Source: JBPCNH01 sp051001455
Lineage (GTDB): Bacteria; Actinomycetota; CADDZG01; WHSQ01
DNA: 64,000 nucleotides
Assembly (NCBI GenBank): GCA_051001455.1
Contig: JBPCNH010000004.1
Coordinates: 124,001-188,000, forward strand
Reading direction: 5' to 3'
Below the pieces are notes generated by a model, which was given only the letters and a program-made list of their open reading frames with translations, was not told where the DNA came from and searched no databases. Every line of letters starts with the position of its first letter. Positions within the stretch are counted from its first letter, which is position 1. Positions 16,923-25,305 of the stretch are shown here, piece by piece. Both the position numbers and the translations under genes were made by a program.

Positions 16923-17480
16923 ATGTCTCAAGAGCCTCGCCGCAGCCTCGCTCCCTTCCTATTTTCGCTGGGTGTGTCGATCGCGGTGGCGATCGTCGTT
17001 GCGCTGCTGCCCGAAACCGTGGTGGACCAATTACGGAGGAACCGGGCGCTCGACGAAGCTCAGGCGGGATGGTCGTACCGCCTCCTCGCCTTCATGGCGA
17101 TAGCCCAAGCGCTCTACGTAGGCTTGGCGATGTTGCGAGGCGACAACATCGGTGAGGTTCGGAGCAAAGATCCGAAACTGGCCAGGGTCTCCCGGTCGGA
17201 GCTAGTCGAGATCGTTCATCGCAACGCCGCCGGGCTGCCGCTACTCACCCTCGTTTACGGTCTTACGGCTTTCGTTCTCACGGGAGAGCGGGCGGGATTC
17301 TGGCTCTTCCTCGCCATCGTGCTGGTCCAGCTCGCGTGGTACTTCAAGAAGTCCGGCGAGGTTGCCGCGTCGCTTGGTTTCCAACCGGAGTTCGCCGCCC
17401 ACCGGGAGGATTTCGTTACCCCCTCGGCGCGGCCCGATCCACACGGTATTTCCTCCGGAGAGCCCGAAGAGCCCGGGTGA
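16923..17480 (+). CDS. Conserved hypothetical membrane protein, four TM segments
   Basis: 185 residues with four predicted membrane helices (about 12-32, 55-75, 105-122, 128-146) and a hydrophilic Pro/Glu-rich tail. I recognise no named domain. It overlaps the following acyl-CoA ligase by GTGA and diverges from the phosphodiesterase gene. Start 16923 is preferred over an ATG at 16902 because the predicted -10 box would otherwise lie inside the coding sequence. A role in membrane lipid metabolism is only suggested by the neighbours. Confidence 0.7.
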   Translation: MSQEPRRSLAPFLFSLGVSIAVAIVVALLPETVVDQLRRNRALDEAQAGWSYRLLAFMAIAQALYVGLAMLRGDNIGEVRSKDPKLARVSRSELVEIVHRNAAGLPLLTLVYGLTAFVLTGERAGFWLFLAIVLVQLAWYFKKSGEVAASLGFQPEFAAHREDFVTPSARPDPHGISSGEPEEPG

Positions 17481-18928
17481 GCGGGATAGGTGGGTGGGCA
17501 CGGCAGAACCCCGACGCCACCGCTTTGATCACCCCGCCCGGGCAGATCCTCCGCTTCGGGGACCTGGAGGTCAGGCAACAGAAGATCTCGGGCCTGCTCC
17601 GGCAAGGTGTGGCGCCGGGAGACCGGATAGCGATCCACGCCCGGAACCGGGTCGAGGTGATCGAGGTCGTAGCCGCGGCCCTGCGTTGTGGAGTCGTCCC
17701 CGTTCCGATAAATCCTCTGCTCACCGAGCCCGAGGTCGCCTACATCCTCGAAGACTCCGGCGCGCCGTGGCTCTTCACGGACCGGCCGATCGAACACCCA
17801 CAACTTGACCGAGTAATCACGCTGGGTGACGCCTTCGAGCGGTGCCTCACCGAGGCCGTTGCCGGTTCGTTGGACGACCACATCTCAACGCGCCCGATGC
17901 ATTACACCTCGGGGACCACAGGAGCTCCGAAGGGTGTCTATGCGCCCCCACTGCCGGCAGCGGCGGCCGCGGTGGCGTCGGATCTCTTCAAGCAGACCTG
18001 GGCGATGGAGCCGTCGGATCTACATCTGGTGTGTTCGCCGCTGGCGCATTCGGCGCCGTTGCGCTTCTCATTGCGTTCCCTCGAAGCCGGAGGAGCCGTA
18101 GTCGTGCAAGAGAGATTCGATGCGGAGCAGTCGCTAGCCGCGATCCACATGTACGGGGTCACCAGCTCATTCATGGTCCCGACACACCTCGAGCGCATAC
18201 TCGCGCTGGGCCGCCGCGCCCTGTCCGGTTACGACCTGTCTGCCATCCGATTACTAGCGCACGCAGGCGCGCCGATCAGAGAGCCGGTGAAACGCCGAGT
18301 GCTGGAGCTGTTCCCGCCCGGCTCAGTTTGGGAGTTCTACGGCTCGACCGAAGGGCAGGCAACGCGCATCTCGAGCGAAGAGTGGCTCACCCATCCCGGG
18401 AGTGTGGGGCAGGCATACCCCGGAGGTTCGGTGCACGTGCTGGACGATGACGGGCGTGAGGTAACGGGGCAGACGGTAGGTCAGGTGTGGATACGCGATC
18501 CCGCGGGTGACCGATGGCGCTATTGGGGTGACTCCGCGAAGACGGACGCGGCATGGCGAGACGACGCTTTCACCGCCGGGGACCTCGGCTGGATGGACGC
18601 CGACGGGTACCTCTATCTCGTCGGACGGGTCGACGACACGATCATCACGGGAAGCGTGAACGTCTATCCGGCGGAAGTCGAGGCCGCGCTCGGAGCGCAC
18701 GAGGGGGTGGCGGCCGTGGTCGTGTACGGCGCGCCGAGTGAAGCTTGGGGACAAGAGGTCCGCGCCCGAGTGGTGCCGGCGCCCGGTGCTTCGCTTACCG
18801 CAGAGGCGTTGATCGGATGGGCGAGGGAACGCCTCGCCGCCTTCAAGGTCCCGAAGCACATCGAGTTCGTGCAAGAGCTCCCCCGTACCCCTACCGGGAA
18901 GATCAAGCGGCCGGCCTTTGACGAGTGA
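17477..18928 (+). CDS. AMP-dependent acyl-CoA synthetase/ligase
   Basis: Activates a carboxylic acid as acyl-AMP and then acyl-CoA. 483 residues, about 30-60 shorter than typical members, mainly at the N-terminus. Phosphate-binding loop HYTSGTTGAPKGVY near 140-153, EFYGSTEGQATR near 288, hinge region AGDLGWMDADGYLYLVGRVDD near 368-388, and the catalytic Lys in RTPTGKIKR near the C-terminus. Start is GTG 17477 overlapping the previous stop (GTGA). The in-frame extension to 17336 overlaps the membrane protein and is discarded. Acid substrate unknown; fatty or aromatic acids are both possible. Confidence 0.85.
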   Translation: MSGIGGWARQNPDATALITPPGQILRFGDLEVRQQKISGLLRQGVAPGDRIAIHARNRVEVIEVVAAALRCGVVPVPINPLLTEPEVAYILEDSGAPWLFTDRPIEHPQLDRVITLGDAFERCLTEAVAGSLDDHISTRPMHYTSGTTGAPKGVYAPPLPAAAAAVASDLFKQTWAMEPSDLHLVCSPLAHSAPLRFSLRSLEAGGAVVVQERFDAEQSLAAIHMYGVTSSFMVPTHLERILALGRRALSGYDLSAIRLLAHAGAPIREPVKRRVLELFPPGSVWEFYGSTEGQATRISSEEWLTHPGSVGQAYPGGSVHVLDDDGREVTGQTVGQVWIRDPAGDRWRYWGDSAKTDAAWRDDAFTAGDLGWMDADGYLYLVGRVDDTIITGSVNVYPAEVEAALGAHEGVAAVVVYGAPSEAWGQEVRARVVPAPGASLTAEALIGWARERLAAFKVPKHIEFVQELPRTPTGKIKRPAFDE

Positions 18929-18969
18929 CGGTCCGGTTGGTGGCAGACCGGTGTGGGTACATATGCGTC

Positions 18970-19389
18970 ATGACAACGAGAACAGACACCGCTCTAGAGA
19001 TCTTGTCCGTTTACGACACTTTCGCAGTCGTTGGTTGCTCAGCGGACCCGGCGCGCCCCAGCCACGGCGTTGCGAGGTTCCTGCAAGACAAGGGATACGA
19101 CGTGATCCCGGTCAATCCGACCTGCCCCGAGTGCCTCGGTATGCCGACCTATCCCGACCTCAGCTCGATACCCGCCGAGCGAAACGTCGAAGTCGTTGAC
19201 ATCTTCCGCCGGTCCGAGTTCGTCGGCCCGATCGTGGACGAGGCGATCGCGATAGGAGCGAAAGCCATCTGGATGCAGGTAGGCGTGGTGGACGAGGACG
19301 CGGCCCGGCGCGCCGAGGAAGCCGGCCTCGATGTCGTCATGGACACCTGTCCGAAGATCGAGTACCCGCGCTTAGCCGCGCGCCGCTAG
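18970..19389 (+). CDS. CoA-binding domain protein (YccU-like)
   Basis: 139 residues forming a single Rossmann-like CoA-binding domain, as in the N-terminus of succinyl-CoA synthetase alpha. Visible motifs are FAVVGCSADPARPSHGVARFL near 17-37, YDVIPVNPTCPECLG, VVDIFRRSEFVGPIV, and AIWMQVGVVDEDAA. Biochemical role is unknown; members are thought to bind CoA or CoA thioesters. It lies 41 bp after the acyl-CoA ligase, compatible with co-transcription. ATG 18970 starts close to the family N-terminus. It overlaps the convergent mdh stop by 4 bp. Confidence 0.8.
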   Translation: MTTRTDTALEILSVYDTFAVVGCSADPARPSHGVARFLQDKGYDVIPVNPTCPECLGMPTYPDLSSIPAERNVEVVDIFRRSEFVGPIVDEAIAIGAKAIWMQVGVVDEDAARRAEEAGLDVVMDTCPKIEYPRLAARR

Positions 19390-20318
19390 CGACGAGCGGC
19401 CAGCTCCTCGCACTTCACTCGGATCGCTTCTGCAGCTTCTTCGAGTTGTGCCTTCTCCGAGTCATTCAGGTCGTACTCCTCGATCTCGACGACTCCGCCC
19501 GTGCCGAGCTTCGCCGGGACTCCGAGGTAGACGTCCGTGATCCCGTACTGGCCCGTCGTCCAGGCGCAGGTCGGATGCACGTCCCCGGCGTCTTGCAGGA
19601 TCGACTTGACCATCGCAGCTGCCGAAGAAGAAGGCGCGTAGAAGGCGCTTCCCTTCTTGAGATAGCCGACGATCTCGGCACCGGCGTCCCGGGTTCTCTT
19701 GAAGAGCTCTTGTAGCGTCGTCTCATCCACGAGCTCGGGCAATGGCTTGCCCTGAACGGTCGCGTGACGGGGCAACGCGACCATCTGATCGCCGTGGGAG
19801 CCGAGCGTCATCGCTTCCACAGACGTCGGAGGGACGCCCAACTTCTCGGCGATGAAGAACCTGAGGCGCGAAGAGTCCAGCACCCCCGCCATCCCCATCA
19901 CGCGTTCCTTCGGGAAAGCGGACACGAGTGCGGCGAGGTAAGTCATCTCATCGAGTGGGTTGGAGACGACGATGATGATCGTGTCGGGCGAATGCTTCGC
20001 GATCTGCTCGGTGACACCCCCGACTATCTCGGAATTAGCGTCGAGGAGATCCATGCGGCTCATCCCGGGCTTGCGAGGAAGACCGGCCGTGATAACCACG
20101 ACATCGGAACCCGCTGTATCGGCGTAGTCATTGGTGCCTTTGACCAGGGTCTCGAAACCCTCGGTCGGAGCAGACTGATTGATGTCCAGAGCCAGTCCCT
20201 GCGGAAGACCCTCGACGATGTCGACCATCACGACCTCGTCTGCAAGATTCTGCTCGGCCACGCGCCGAGCGGTGTTGGAGCCGACGTTGCCGGCTCCTAC
20301 GACAGTTACCTTGGACAT
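19386..20318 (-). CDS. mdh: Malate dehydrogenase
   Basis: Interconverts malate and oxaloacetate in the TCA cycle. 310 residues. NAD-binding VTVVGAGNVGSNTARR at 4-19 is followed by an Asp (VDIVEG) that selects NAD. Substrate arginines appear in GLPRKPGMSRMDLL and in the region DSSRLRFF, and the catalytic His in GSHGDQMVALP. These fit the LDH-like MDH type rather than the dimeric mitochondrial type. ATG 20318 has AAGGAG seven bases upstream; a longer in-frame start at 20357 is rejected. It lies 91 bp downstream of icd, with an inverted repeat between. Confidence 0.93.
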   Translation of the reverse strand: MSKVTVVGAGNVGSNTARRVAEQNLADEVVMVDIVEGLPQGLALDINQSAPTEGFETLVKGTNDYADTAGSDVVVITAGLPRKPGMSRMDLLDANSEIVGGVTEQIAKHSPDTIIIVVSNPLDEMTYLAALVSAFPKERVMGMAGVLDSSRLRFFIAEKLGVPPTSVEAMTLGSHGDQMVALPRHATVQGKPLPELVDETTLQELFKRTRDAGAEIVGYLKKGSAFYAPSSSAAAMVKSILQDAGDVHPTCAWTTGQYGITDVYLGVPAKLGTGGVVEIEEYDLNDSEKAQLEEAAEAIRVKCEELAARR

Positions 20319-20343
20319 GCCCTCACTCCTTCTTCCTAAAGAT

Positions 20344-20400
20344 CCCCAAATCCTCAAATCCTCCTACCGCTGATGTGGAGAGATTTGAAGATTTGGGTTG
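20344..20400 (-). repeat. Long imperfect inverted repeat between icd and mdh
   Basis: One arm near 20345-20364 (CCCAAATCCTCAAATCCTCC) pairs with one near 20378-20398 (GGAGAGATTTGAAGATTTGGG), with one C/T difference and one extra base. The loop is about 13 bases. Read on the minus strand, it follows the icd stop and precedes the mdh ribosome site. It is unusually A/T-rich for this genome. The minus-strand run after the stem (GGATCTTTAGG) has only a short T tract, so it may be a weak terminator, an mRNA-stability hairpin or an attenuator that lowers mdh relative to icd. Confidence 0.6.
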
Positions 20401-20409
20401 GGTTTTGGG

Positions 20410-21519
20410 TTAGATCTGGTCGGCGTCGAGCTTCGCGATGATCGCGTCGGCCACTTCGGACGTCCCCACTGCGGTGGGATCGTCGCGTGACGGCTTCATG
20501 TCGTAGGTGACGTCCTTGCCGTCCGCGATGACACCCGCGATGGCCTTCTCGAGACGGTCGGCCGCGCCGAACTCCTCGAGATGACGCAGCATGAGTACGC
20601 CCGAAAGCATCATCGCCATGGGATTCACCTTGTTCTGTCCTGCATACTTGGGAGCGGAACCGTGGGTGGGCTCGAACACAGCCACCTCGTCGCCGATGTT
20701 CCCACCCGGCGCCAAGCCGAGTCCACCGATCAGTCCTGCACCGAGATCCGAAACGATGTCGCCGTAGAGGTTCGGAAGCACGAGCACGTCGTACAGCTCC
20801 GGCTTCTGCACGAGCTGCATGCACATGTTGTCGACGATGCGATCCTCGAACTCGATCCCGGAAGAGCCGTACTCGTTGGCTGCCACCTCGCGAGCCGTGT
20901 GCAAGAAGAGACCGTCGGAGAATTTCATGATGTTGGCTTTGTGAACGGCGGTCACTTTCTTGCGGCCGTTCTTGATCGCGTAGTCGAAAGCACCCCGCAC
21001 GATCCGCTGCGTTCCAGTCACAGAGATCGGCTTGATCGAGATCCCGGAGTCCTCGCGGATCTTTCGCGAACCCAGGTCGGCCATGAAATCGATGAGCTTG
21101 GTTGCCTCGGCAGAGCCTTGCTCGAACTCGATCCCCGCATAGAGATCCTCGTGGTTCTCACGCACGACCACGAGGTCGATGTGGTCGTAGCGCGAGCGAA
21201 CGCCCGGATACGACTTGCAGGGCCGCAGGCACATGTACAGGTCTAATTCCTTACGAAGCGCCACATTGACGCTGCGGAACCCGGTCCCTACCGGGGTCGT
21301 GATGGGTCCCTTGATAGCGATCTTGTTGGCGCGGATGGACTCGAGCACCTCGTCCGGCAGAGGCGTGCCCTTCTCCTCCATCACGTCCGTACCGGCGTGT
21401 TGGACATCCCAATCAAACTTCACGCCGGTGCCCTCGAGCACCCTGCGGGTCGCTTCCGAGATCTCGGGACCCGTCCCGTCGCCGGGTATCAGGGTCACGC
21501 GATAAACGTTCTGTGACAT
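20410..21519 (-). CDS. icd: Isocitrate dehydrogenase (isocitrate/isopropylmalate dehydrogenase family)
   Basis: Oxidative decarboxylation of isocitrate to 2-oxoglutarate. 369 residues. VTLIPGDGTGPEI near 8-20 opens the fold, SVNVALRKEL holds the Ser/Asn/Arg isocitrate-binding set, and KANIMKFSDGLF plus NLYGDIVSDLGAGLIGGLG supply the catalytic Lys and metal Asp residues. Cofactor choice cannot be called with certainty; the length and pattern resemble NAD-dependent bacterial forms. Homoisocitrate or tartrate dehydrogenases are alternatives, but the setting (mdh, gltA) argues for isocitrate. ATG 21519 matches the family start; the 16-residue upstream extension does not. Confidence 0.87.
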   Translation of the reverse strand: MSQNVYRVTLIPGDGTGPEISEATRRVLEGTGVKFDWDVQHAGTDVMEEKGTPLPDEVLESIRANKIAIKGPITTPVGTGFRSVNVALRKELDLYMCLRPCKSYPGVRSRYDHIDLVVVRENHEDLYAGIEFEQGSAEATKLIDFMADLGSRKIREDSGISIKPISVTGTQRIVRGAFDYAIKNGRKKVTAVHKANIMKFSDGLFLHTAREVAANEYGSSGIEFEDRIVDNMCMQLVQKPELYDVLVLPNLYGDIVSDLGAGLIGGLGLAPGGNIGDEVAVFEPTHGSAPKYAGQNKVNPMAMMLSGVLMLRHLEEFGAADRLEKAIAGVIADGKDVTYDMKPSRDDPTAVGTSEVADAIIAKLDADQI

Positions 21520-21683
21520 AGAGATTTTCTCCCGTGTCCTCGTGGTTAAAGTGGCCCAGAACCACACTGGCGGAGGGCAGGTGGCCCTGATTTAGGCCCT
21601 AACCTACCTGATAGCCTTGAAGCACATACCAGGTGAATAAGGGCCCGGGTGGGTCCAAAGATCTAGCAAAAAGGTGGGCGTTG
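21520..21683. promoter_or_regulatory. Divergent icd/gltA control region with GGCCCT repeats
   Basis: This 164-bp gap must hold promoters for both TCA genes. It contains a tandem GGCCCT-gattta-GGCCCT at about 21584-21601, an AGGGC shortly before it, and GGGCCC at about 21642. The repeats may be an operator, but no regulator family is recognisable. No -35/-10 pair stands out on either strand. Confidence 0.35.
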
Positions 21684-22808
21684 ATGGCTTCGAAGTCCGG
21701 CAAGGGTCTAGAGGGAGTAATAGCCGCCCAGACCTCGATCAGCGATATCGATGGGCAGAAAGGCGTCCTCTATTACGCCGGATACGACATCCACGACCTG
21801 GCGCCCAACGCGACCTTCGAGGAGATCACCTACCTCCTCCATCACCTCGACCTTCCAACCGAGGATCAGCTTTCGGATCTGCGCAATCAGCTGGCTCGGG
21901 AACGGGAACCTAACGAGCTGGCCATGGAGCTCCTCCCCACCCTGGCAGAGACATCAGCTCCCATGTCCGTGTTGCGGACGGCCACGTCAGCCTCATCGGC
22001 CAAAGACCCTGACGGATGGGACACCTCCCCCGAGGCCAACTACCGCAAGGCGATGCGGCTCGTGTCGGTCTTCCCGACGTTCGTTGCCTACTACGACCGG
22101 CTCCGGAAGGAACAACAGCTCATACCGCCCGACGAGAGCCTCTCCACCGCGGCTAACTTCCTCTACATGTTGAAGGGTGATAAGGCCGACGACGCCAGTG
22201 CCCGGATCTTCGACATGTGTCTCGTTCTCCATGCAGACCACACGATGAATGCATCGACGTTCGCCGCACGCGTGTGTGCGGCCACGTTGTCCGATATCCA
22301 CTCGGCCATCACTGCCGGGATAGCAGCGCTGAAGGGCCCTCTTCACGGTGGCGCCAACGAAGCAGTGATGAAGATGATCAAAGAGATCAAGACGCCGGAC
22401 AAAGCGGCGGACTATCTCCGCAACAAGCTCGCCAACAAAGAAAAGGTCATGGGCTTCGGACACCGCGTCTACAAGACAGAGGATCCACGCGCCACTCACC
22501 TGCGCAGGATGGCGAAGGAGCTTGCAGACAAGAGCGGCGACGGCAACAACTACGAGATCTCAGAGGTCCTCGAGAAGACCATGCTCGATGAGAAGGGCCT
22601 CTATCCGAACGTCGACTTCTACGCAGCGAGCGTGTACGGGTACCTGCAGATCCCTACCGATCTGTTCACTCCGATCTTCGCTTGCAGTCGCGTGTCTGGA
22701 TGGACTGCTCACGTACGCGAGCAGTACGCTGACAACCGCCTGATCCGCCCAGACCACGAGTACGTCGGACCGGACCCCAGGCCCTGGGTCGCGCTGGACG
22801 CGCGCTAG
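21684..22808 (+). CDS. gltA: Citrate synthase
   Basis: Condenses acetyl-CoA with oxaloacetate. 374 residues, the short type shared with methylcitrate synthases. Catalytic residues: His in PLHGGANEAV near 222-231, His in GFGHRVYKTEDPR near 261-273, and Asp in YPNVDFYAASVYG near 312. Arg in CSRVSGWTAHVREQ completes substrate binding. ATG 21684 follows AAGGTGGG by about 8 nt; a start at 21633 is possible but less family-like. The TCA-gene context favours citrate over 2-methylcitrate synthesis. Divergent from icd, convergent with the GT2 gene (5 bp apart). Confidence 0.92.
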   Translation: MASKSGKGLEGVIAAQTSISDIDGQKGVLYYAGYDIHDLAPNATFEEITYLLHHLDLPTEDQLSDLRNQLAREREPNELAMELLPTLAETSAPMSVLRTATSASSAKDPDGWDTSPEANYRKAMRLVSVFPTFVAYYDRLRKEQQLIPPDESLSTAANFLYMLKGDKADDASARIFDMCLVLHADHTMNASTFAARVCAATLSDIHSAITAGIAALKGPLHGGANEAVMKMIKEIKTPDKAADYLRNKLANKEKVMGFGHRVYKTEDPRATHLRRMAKELADKSGDGNNYEISEVLEKTMLDEKGLYPNVDFYAASVYGYLQIPTDLFTPIFACSRVSGWTAHVREQYADNRLIRPDHEYVGPDPRPWVALDAR

Positions 22809-22813
22809 CTGCT

Positions 22814-24262
22814 CTAGCTCTCGGTCTTCTCCGGCCCGCCGGAGGCGGCTGCCTGTTGGAAACCGGTGCGAGTCATAGCGCCCCAATCGGTTCTCTTCCT
22901 CAGGAATCTCACGATCCCCCGCAATCTCCAGAGCACGGTCATCTGCCGGTATCCCAGGTTCTCGAAGAAGACCCAGATGACGAGTTTGACCCGATCGCGG
23001 ATCGAGTCGTACTGGTGATAGGCGAACTCCTCCACCACGAGTGTGTAGAGCGTGAAGACCGCCCCGAGACCGTAGGCCACCAGCAGAAAAAGGAGCGCAA
23101 ATTCGAGATTCACCGCGCCGATCAACAACCCCACGCCGAGGCCGAGCAGGCCGAGTAGCTCTATCACCGGAGCCAGCAGCTCGACGAAGAAGAAGTATGG
23201 ATAGACGACCCATCCAAGCGCCCGGTAACGAGGATTGAGCAACAAGCCCTTATACCTCCACAGCACATCAGCGAGGCCGCGGTGCCACCGGTCCCTCTGA
23301 CGTCCCAGGACGCGCAGCGACTCGGGAACCTCCGTCCAGGCAACGGGATCAGGGATGAACTCGATACGGGACGGGCCGCCCTCGTCGTACGAGCGCCGCC
23401 TTAGTCGAGCGACCAGCTCCATGTCCTCGCCTACCGTCCCGCGAAGGTAACCACCTGCGGCGATCGCACTCTTTCTGTGAAAGAGGCCGAAGGCACCCGA
23501 GATGATGAGGTTTCCACCCAGCCGGTTCCAGCCCAGCCTCCCGAAGAGGAATCCCCGTAGGTATTCCGCTATCTGAAACCCGACGATCGGCTTCGTAGAA
23601 ACGGTCGACTCGACCAAACGGCCGCCTCTGATGGTGGAGGCATTCGCAACCCGGATCGTGCCGCCGGCCGCTGCTACGTCGCGGCCGAGCAAGAACGGAC
23701 GCACGATCCTCAAGAGGGCATCGGGCTCGATCAGGGTATCGGCGTCGATCGAACAGACCAGTTCGCCGCTCGCGATATTGAGCGCGGCGTTCAAGGCATC
23801 GGCTTTGCCGCCGTTGACCTTGTCGACGACCACCAGACCGGGTTCGAAATAGGAGCGATAGATGCCGCGCACTTCGTCAGAATCGAGTTGCTTCCGGTAG
23901 ATCGGGTGAACCGGCACCATCTGGAATTCCTCGATCAGCACCTCGAGGGTGCGGTCAGCTGAACCGTCGTTGACGACCACCACCTCGAGATTCGGATATC
24001 GCAGCGTCAGGAGACCGCGCACGCTCTGGGCCACCGTCGCCTCCTCGTTGTACGCGGGGACCAAGATGCTGAGAAGCGGAGTTAGCTCCGATCCGAGGAT
24101 GCGCCAGCGGCTCTCGCCCCAAACTTTCCGGTTGTGTGACCGCATCTCGAAAGCTGCAGCTACGAGCAGAACGCCGTAGAAAAGATTGACGACGAGGAAA
24201 TAGAACAGGATCGCCCAGTCCAACCGCAGAAAAACGACCCGCGCGAACTCTGCGAGGGTCAT
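22814..24262 (-). CDS. Processive GT2 glycosyltransferase (polysaccharide synthase)
   Basis: 482 residues. One N-terminal membrane helix (about 15-38), a cytoplasmic GT-A domain (60-330) and three or four C-terminal helices (about 343-425). Catalytic pattern: VPAYNEEATV near 70, DGSADRT near 99, SIDADT near 167 (DXD-like), GEDMELVARL near 275 (catalytic ED), and RQRDRWHRG near 320 (QxxRW). This matches processive synthases of the PgaC/HasA/BcsA class, so it should extrude a beta-linked homopolymer. ATG 24262 overlaps the HEAT gene stop (ATGA). There is no PilZ domain, so any c-di-GMP control would act through a partner. Product unknown. Confidence 0.88.
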   Translation of the reverse strand: MTLAEFARVVFLRLDWAILFYFLVVNLFYGVLLVAAAFEMRSHNRKVWGESRWRILGSELTPLLSILVPAYNEEATVAQSVRGLLTLRYPNLEVVVVNDGSADRTLEVLIEEFQMVPVHPIYRKQLDSDEVRGIYRSYFEPGLVVVDKVNGGKADALNAALNIASGELVCSIDADTLIEPDALLRIVRPFLLGRDVAAAGGTIRVANASTIRGGRLVESTVSTKPIVGFQIAEYLRGFLFGRLGWNRLGGNLIISGAFGLFHRKSAIAAGGYLRGTVGEDMELVARLRRRSYDEGGPSRIEFIPDPVAWTEVPESLRVLGRQRDRWHRGLADVLWRYKGLLLNPRYRALGWVVYPYFFFVELLAPVIELLGLLGLGVGLLIGAVNLEFALLFLLVAYGLGAVFTLYTLVVEEFAYHQYDSIRDRVKLVIWVFFENLGYRQMTVLWRLRGIVRFLRKRTDWGAMTRTGFQQAAASGGPEKTES

Positions 24263-25305
24263 CCCGCTGCCTCCGGTAGGCCCTGCGGCAGCCCCAGCAC
24301 GTAGATCGCCATATCGGCAGCGAACCGATCTTCGGACGCCTTAGCTCGTCGAAGTAGGAGTGCCCCCGGTGGACCGAGCGCAGCAAGTGCGGCGCCCGCT
24401 GCCTTCCGCACCTCCCAAGCCACGTCACCGAGATGCCGGGCGACCTGCGGCGCCGACGGCCAGTGACCGAGGCGCCCTATCGCGACGGCTGCCGCCGCTC
24501 TGACCCGGGGATCTCGATCATCCAACAGCTCCTCCAGCCGGACCAGAACAACGGGACCCCCGATCGCGCCCAAGACGTGGGAGGTGGCCAGCCGGACGTT
24601 CACATCGGCATGCCTCGACAGTCTCAGGGCGATAGCAGAGAATCGATGATCCGCCAACCAGCGCGCGACTGCGAGGAACAGCGGCAGCGGAGGAGTCTCT
24701 CTCTCGAGGCGCGCGAGGAGTGGCTCCGCAACCAGGCCCGCGAGCTGCAACAGGGAGTTCTGCACGGTGAAGCGCGCCAAGCCGCGAGGATCCTCCAGCA
24801 TACTCAGAAGCTTCTCGATGACCTCCGGGGTGGGGTGCTCGGATGCCCATTCTGCGGCTTGAGCCCGAACCTCTGGCGTCTTGTCGTCGAGCAGAGGCGT
24901 CATCGCAGCCGCTCCTCCGCCGACGAGCGTGAGGATGCGCGCCGCCCTCAAGCGTCTCCACCAGAGGCTGCTGGAGCAACGACGGGCGGCCCCTTCTCTT
25001 ACTCCCAGGGCGGAAGCGGCTTCACTCACGTGGAGGCGAGCCCTACCCGAGACCCTGGGAGCGATCTCCTCGAACACGAGCAGCGATATGCGGGTCGGGA
25101 CTCGCTGCAGAACCGCAACTGAATCCTCCCGGCGCCGGTCCTGTGCGACATCGGCCAGGGCGACCCTCGCGGCCGCTAAGGCCCTTCTGTCGCGCTTGTT
25201 CAGCAGCCCTCGCCACGATCCATACCCGAGATACAGGGCAAGAGCAATAAGGATCAGTCCCGCTTCGACGATCACGACTTTCTCGAGAAGACCGGAGCCG
25301 ATCAT
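24259..25305 (-). CDS. Membrane-anchored HEAT-repeat protein
   Basis: 348 residues. One N-terminal membrane segment (about 8-28) is followed by a long alpha-solenoid. Repeats are visible as paired helices with a Pro/Asp turn, such as DDKTPEVRAQAAEWA near 138, HADVNVRLATSHVLG near 235, DDRDPRVRAAAAVAIGRLG near 262, and GDVAWEVRKAAGAALAALG near 290. It has no catalytic motif; HEAT solenoids bind proteins. It is translationally coupled on both sides (TAG directly followed by its ATG at the 5' end, ATGA at the 3' end), so it probably scaffolds the GT2 synthase and the response-regulator protein. Confidence 0.82.
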   Translation of the reverse strand: MIGSGLLEKVVIVEAGLILIALALYLGYGSWRGLLNKRDRRALAAARVALADVAQDRRREDSVAVLQRVPTRISLLVFEEIAPRVSGRARLHVSEAASALGVREGAARRCSSSLWWRRLRAARILTLVGGGAAAMTPLLDDKTPEVRAQAAEWASEHPTPEVIEKLLSMLEDPRGLARFTVQNSLLQLAGLVAEPLLARLERETPPLPLFLAVARWLADHRFSAIALRLSRHADVNVRLATSHVLGAIGGPVVLVRLEELLDDRDPRVRAAAAVAIGRLGHWPSAPQVARHLGDVAWEVRKAAGAALAALGPPGALLLRRAKASEDRFAADMAIYVLGLPQGLPEAAG

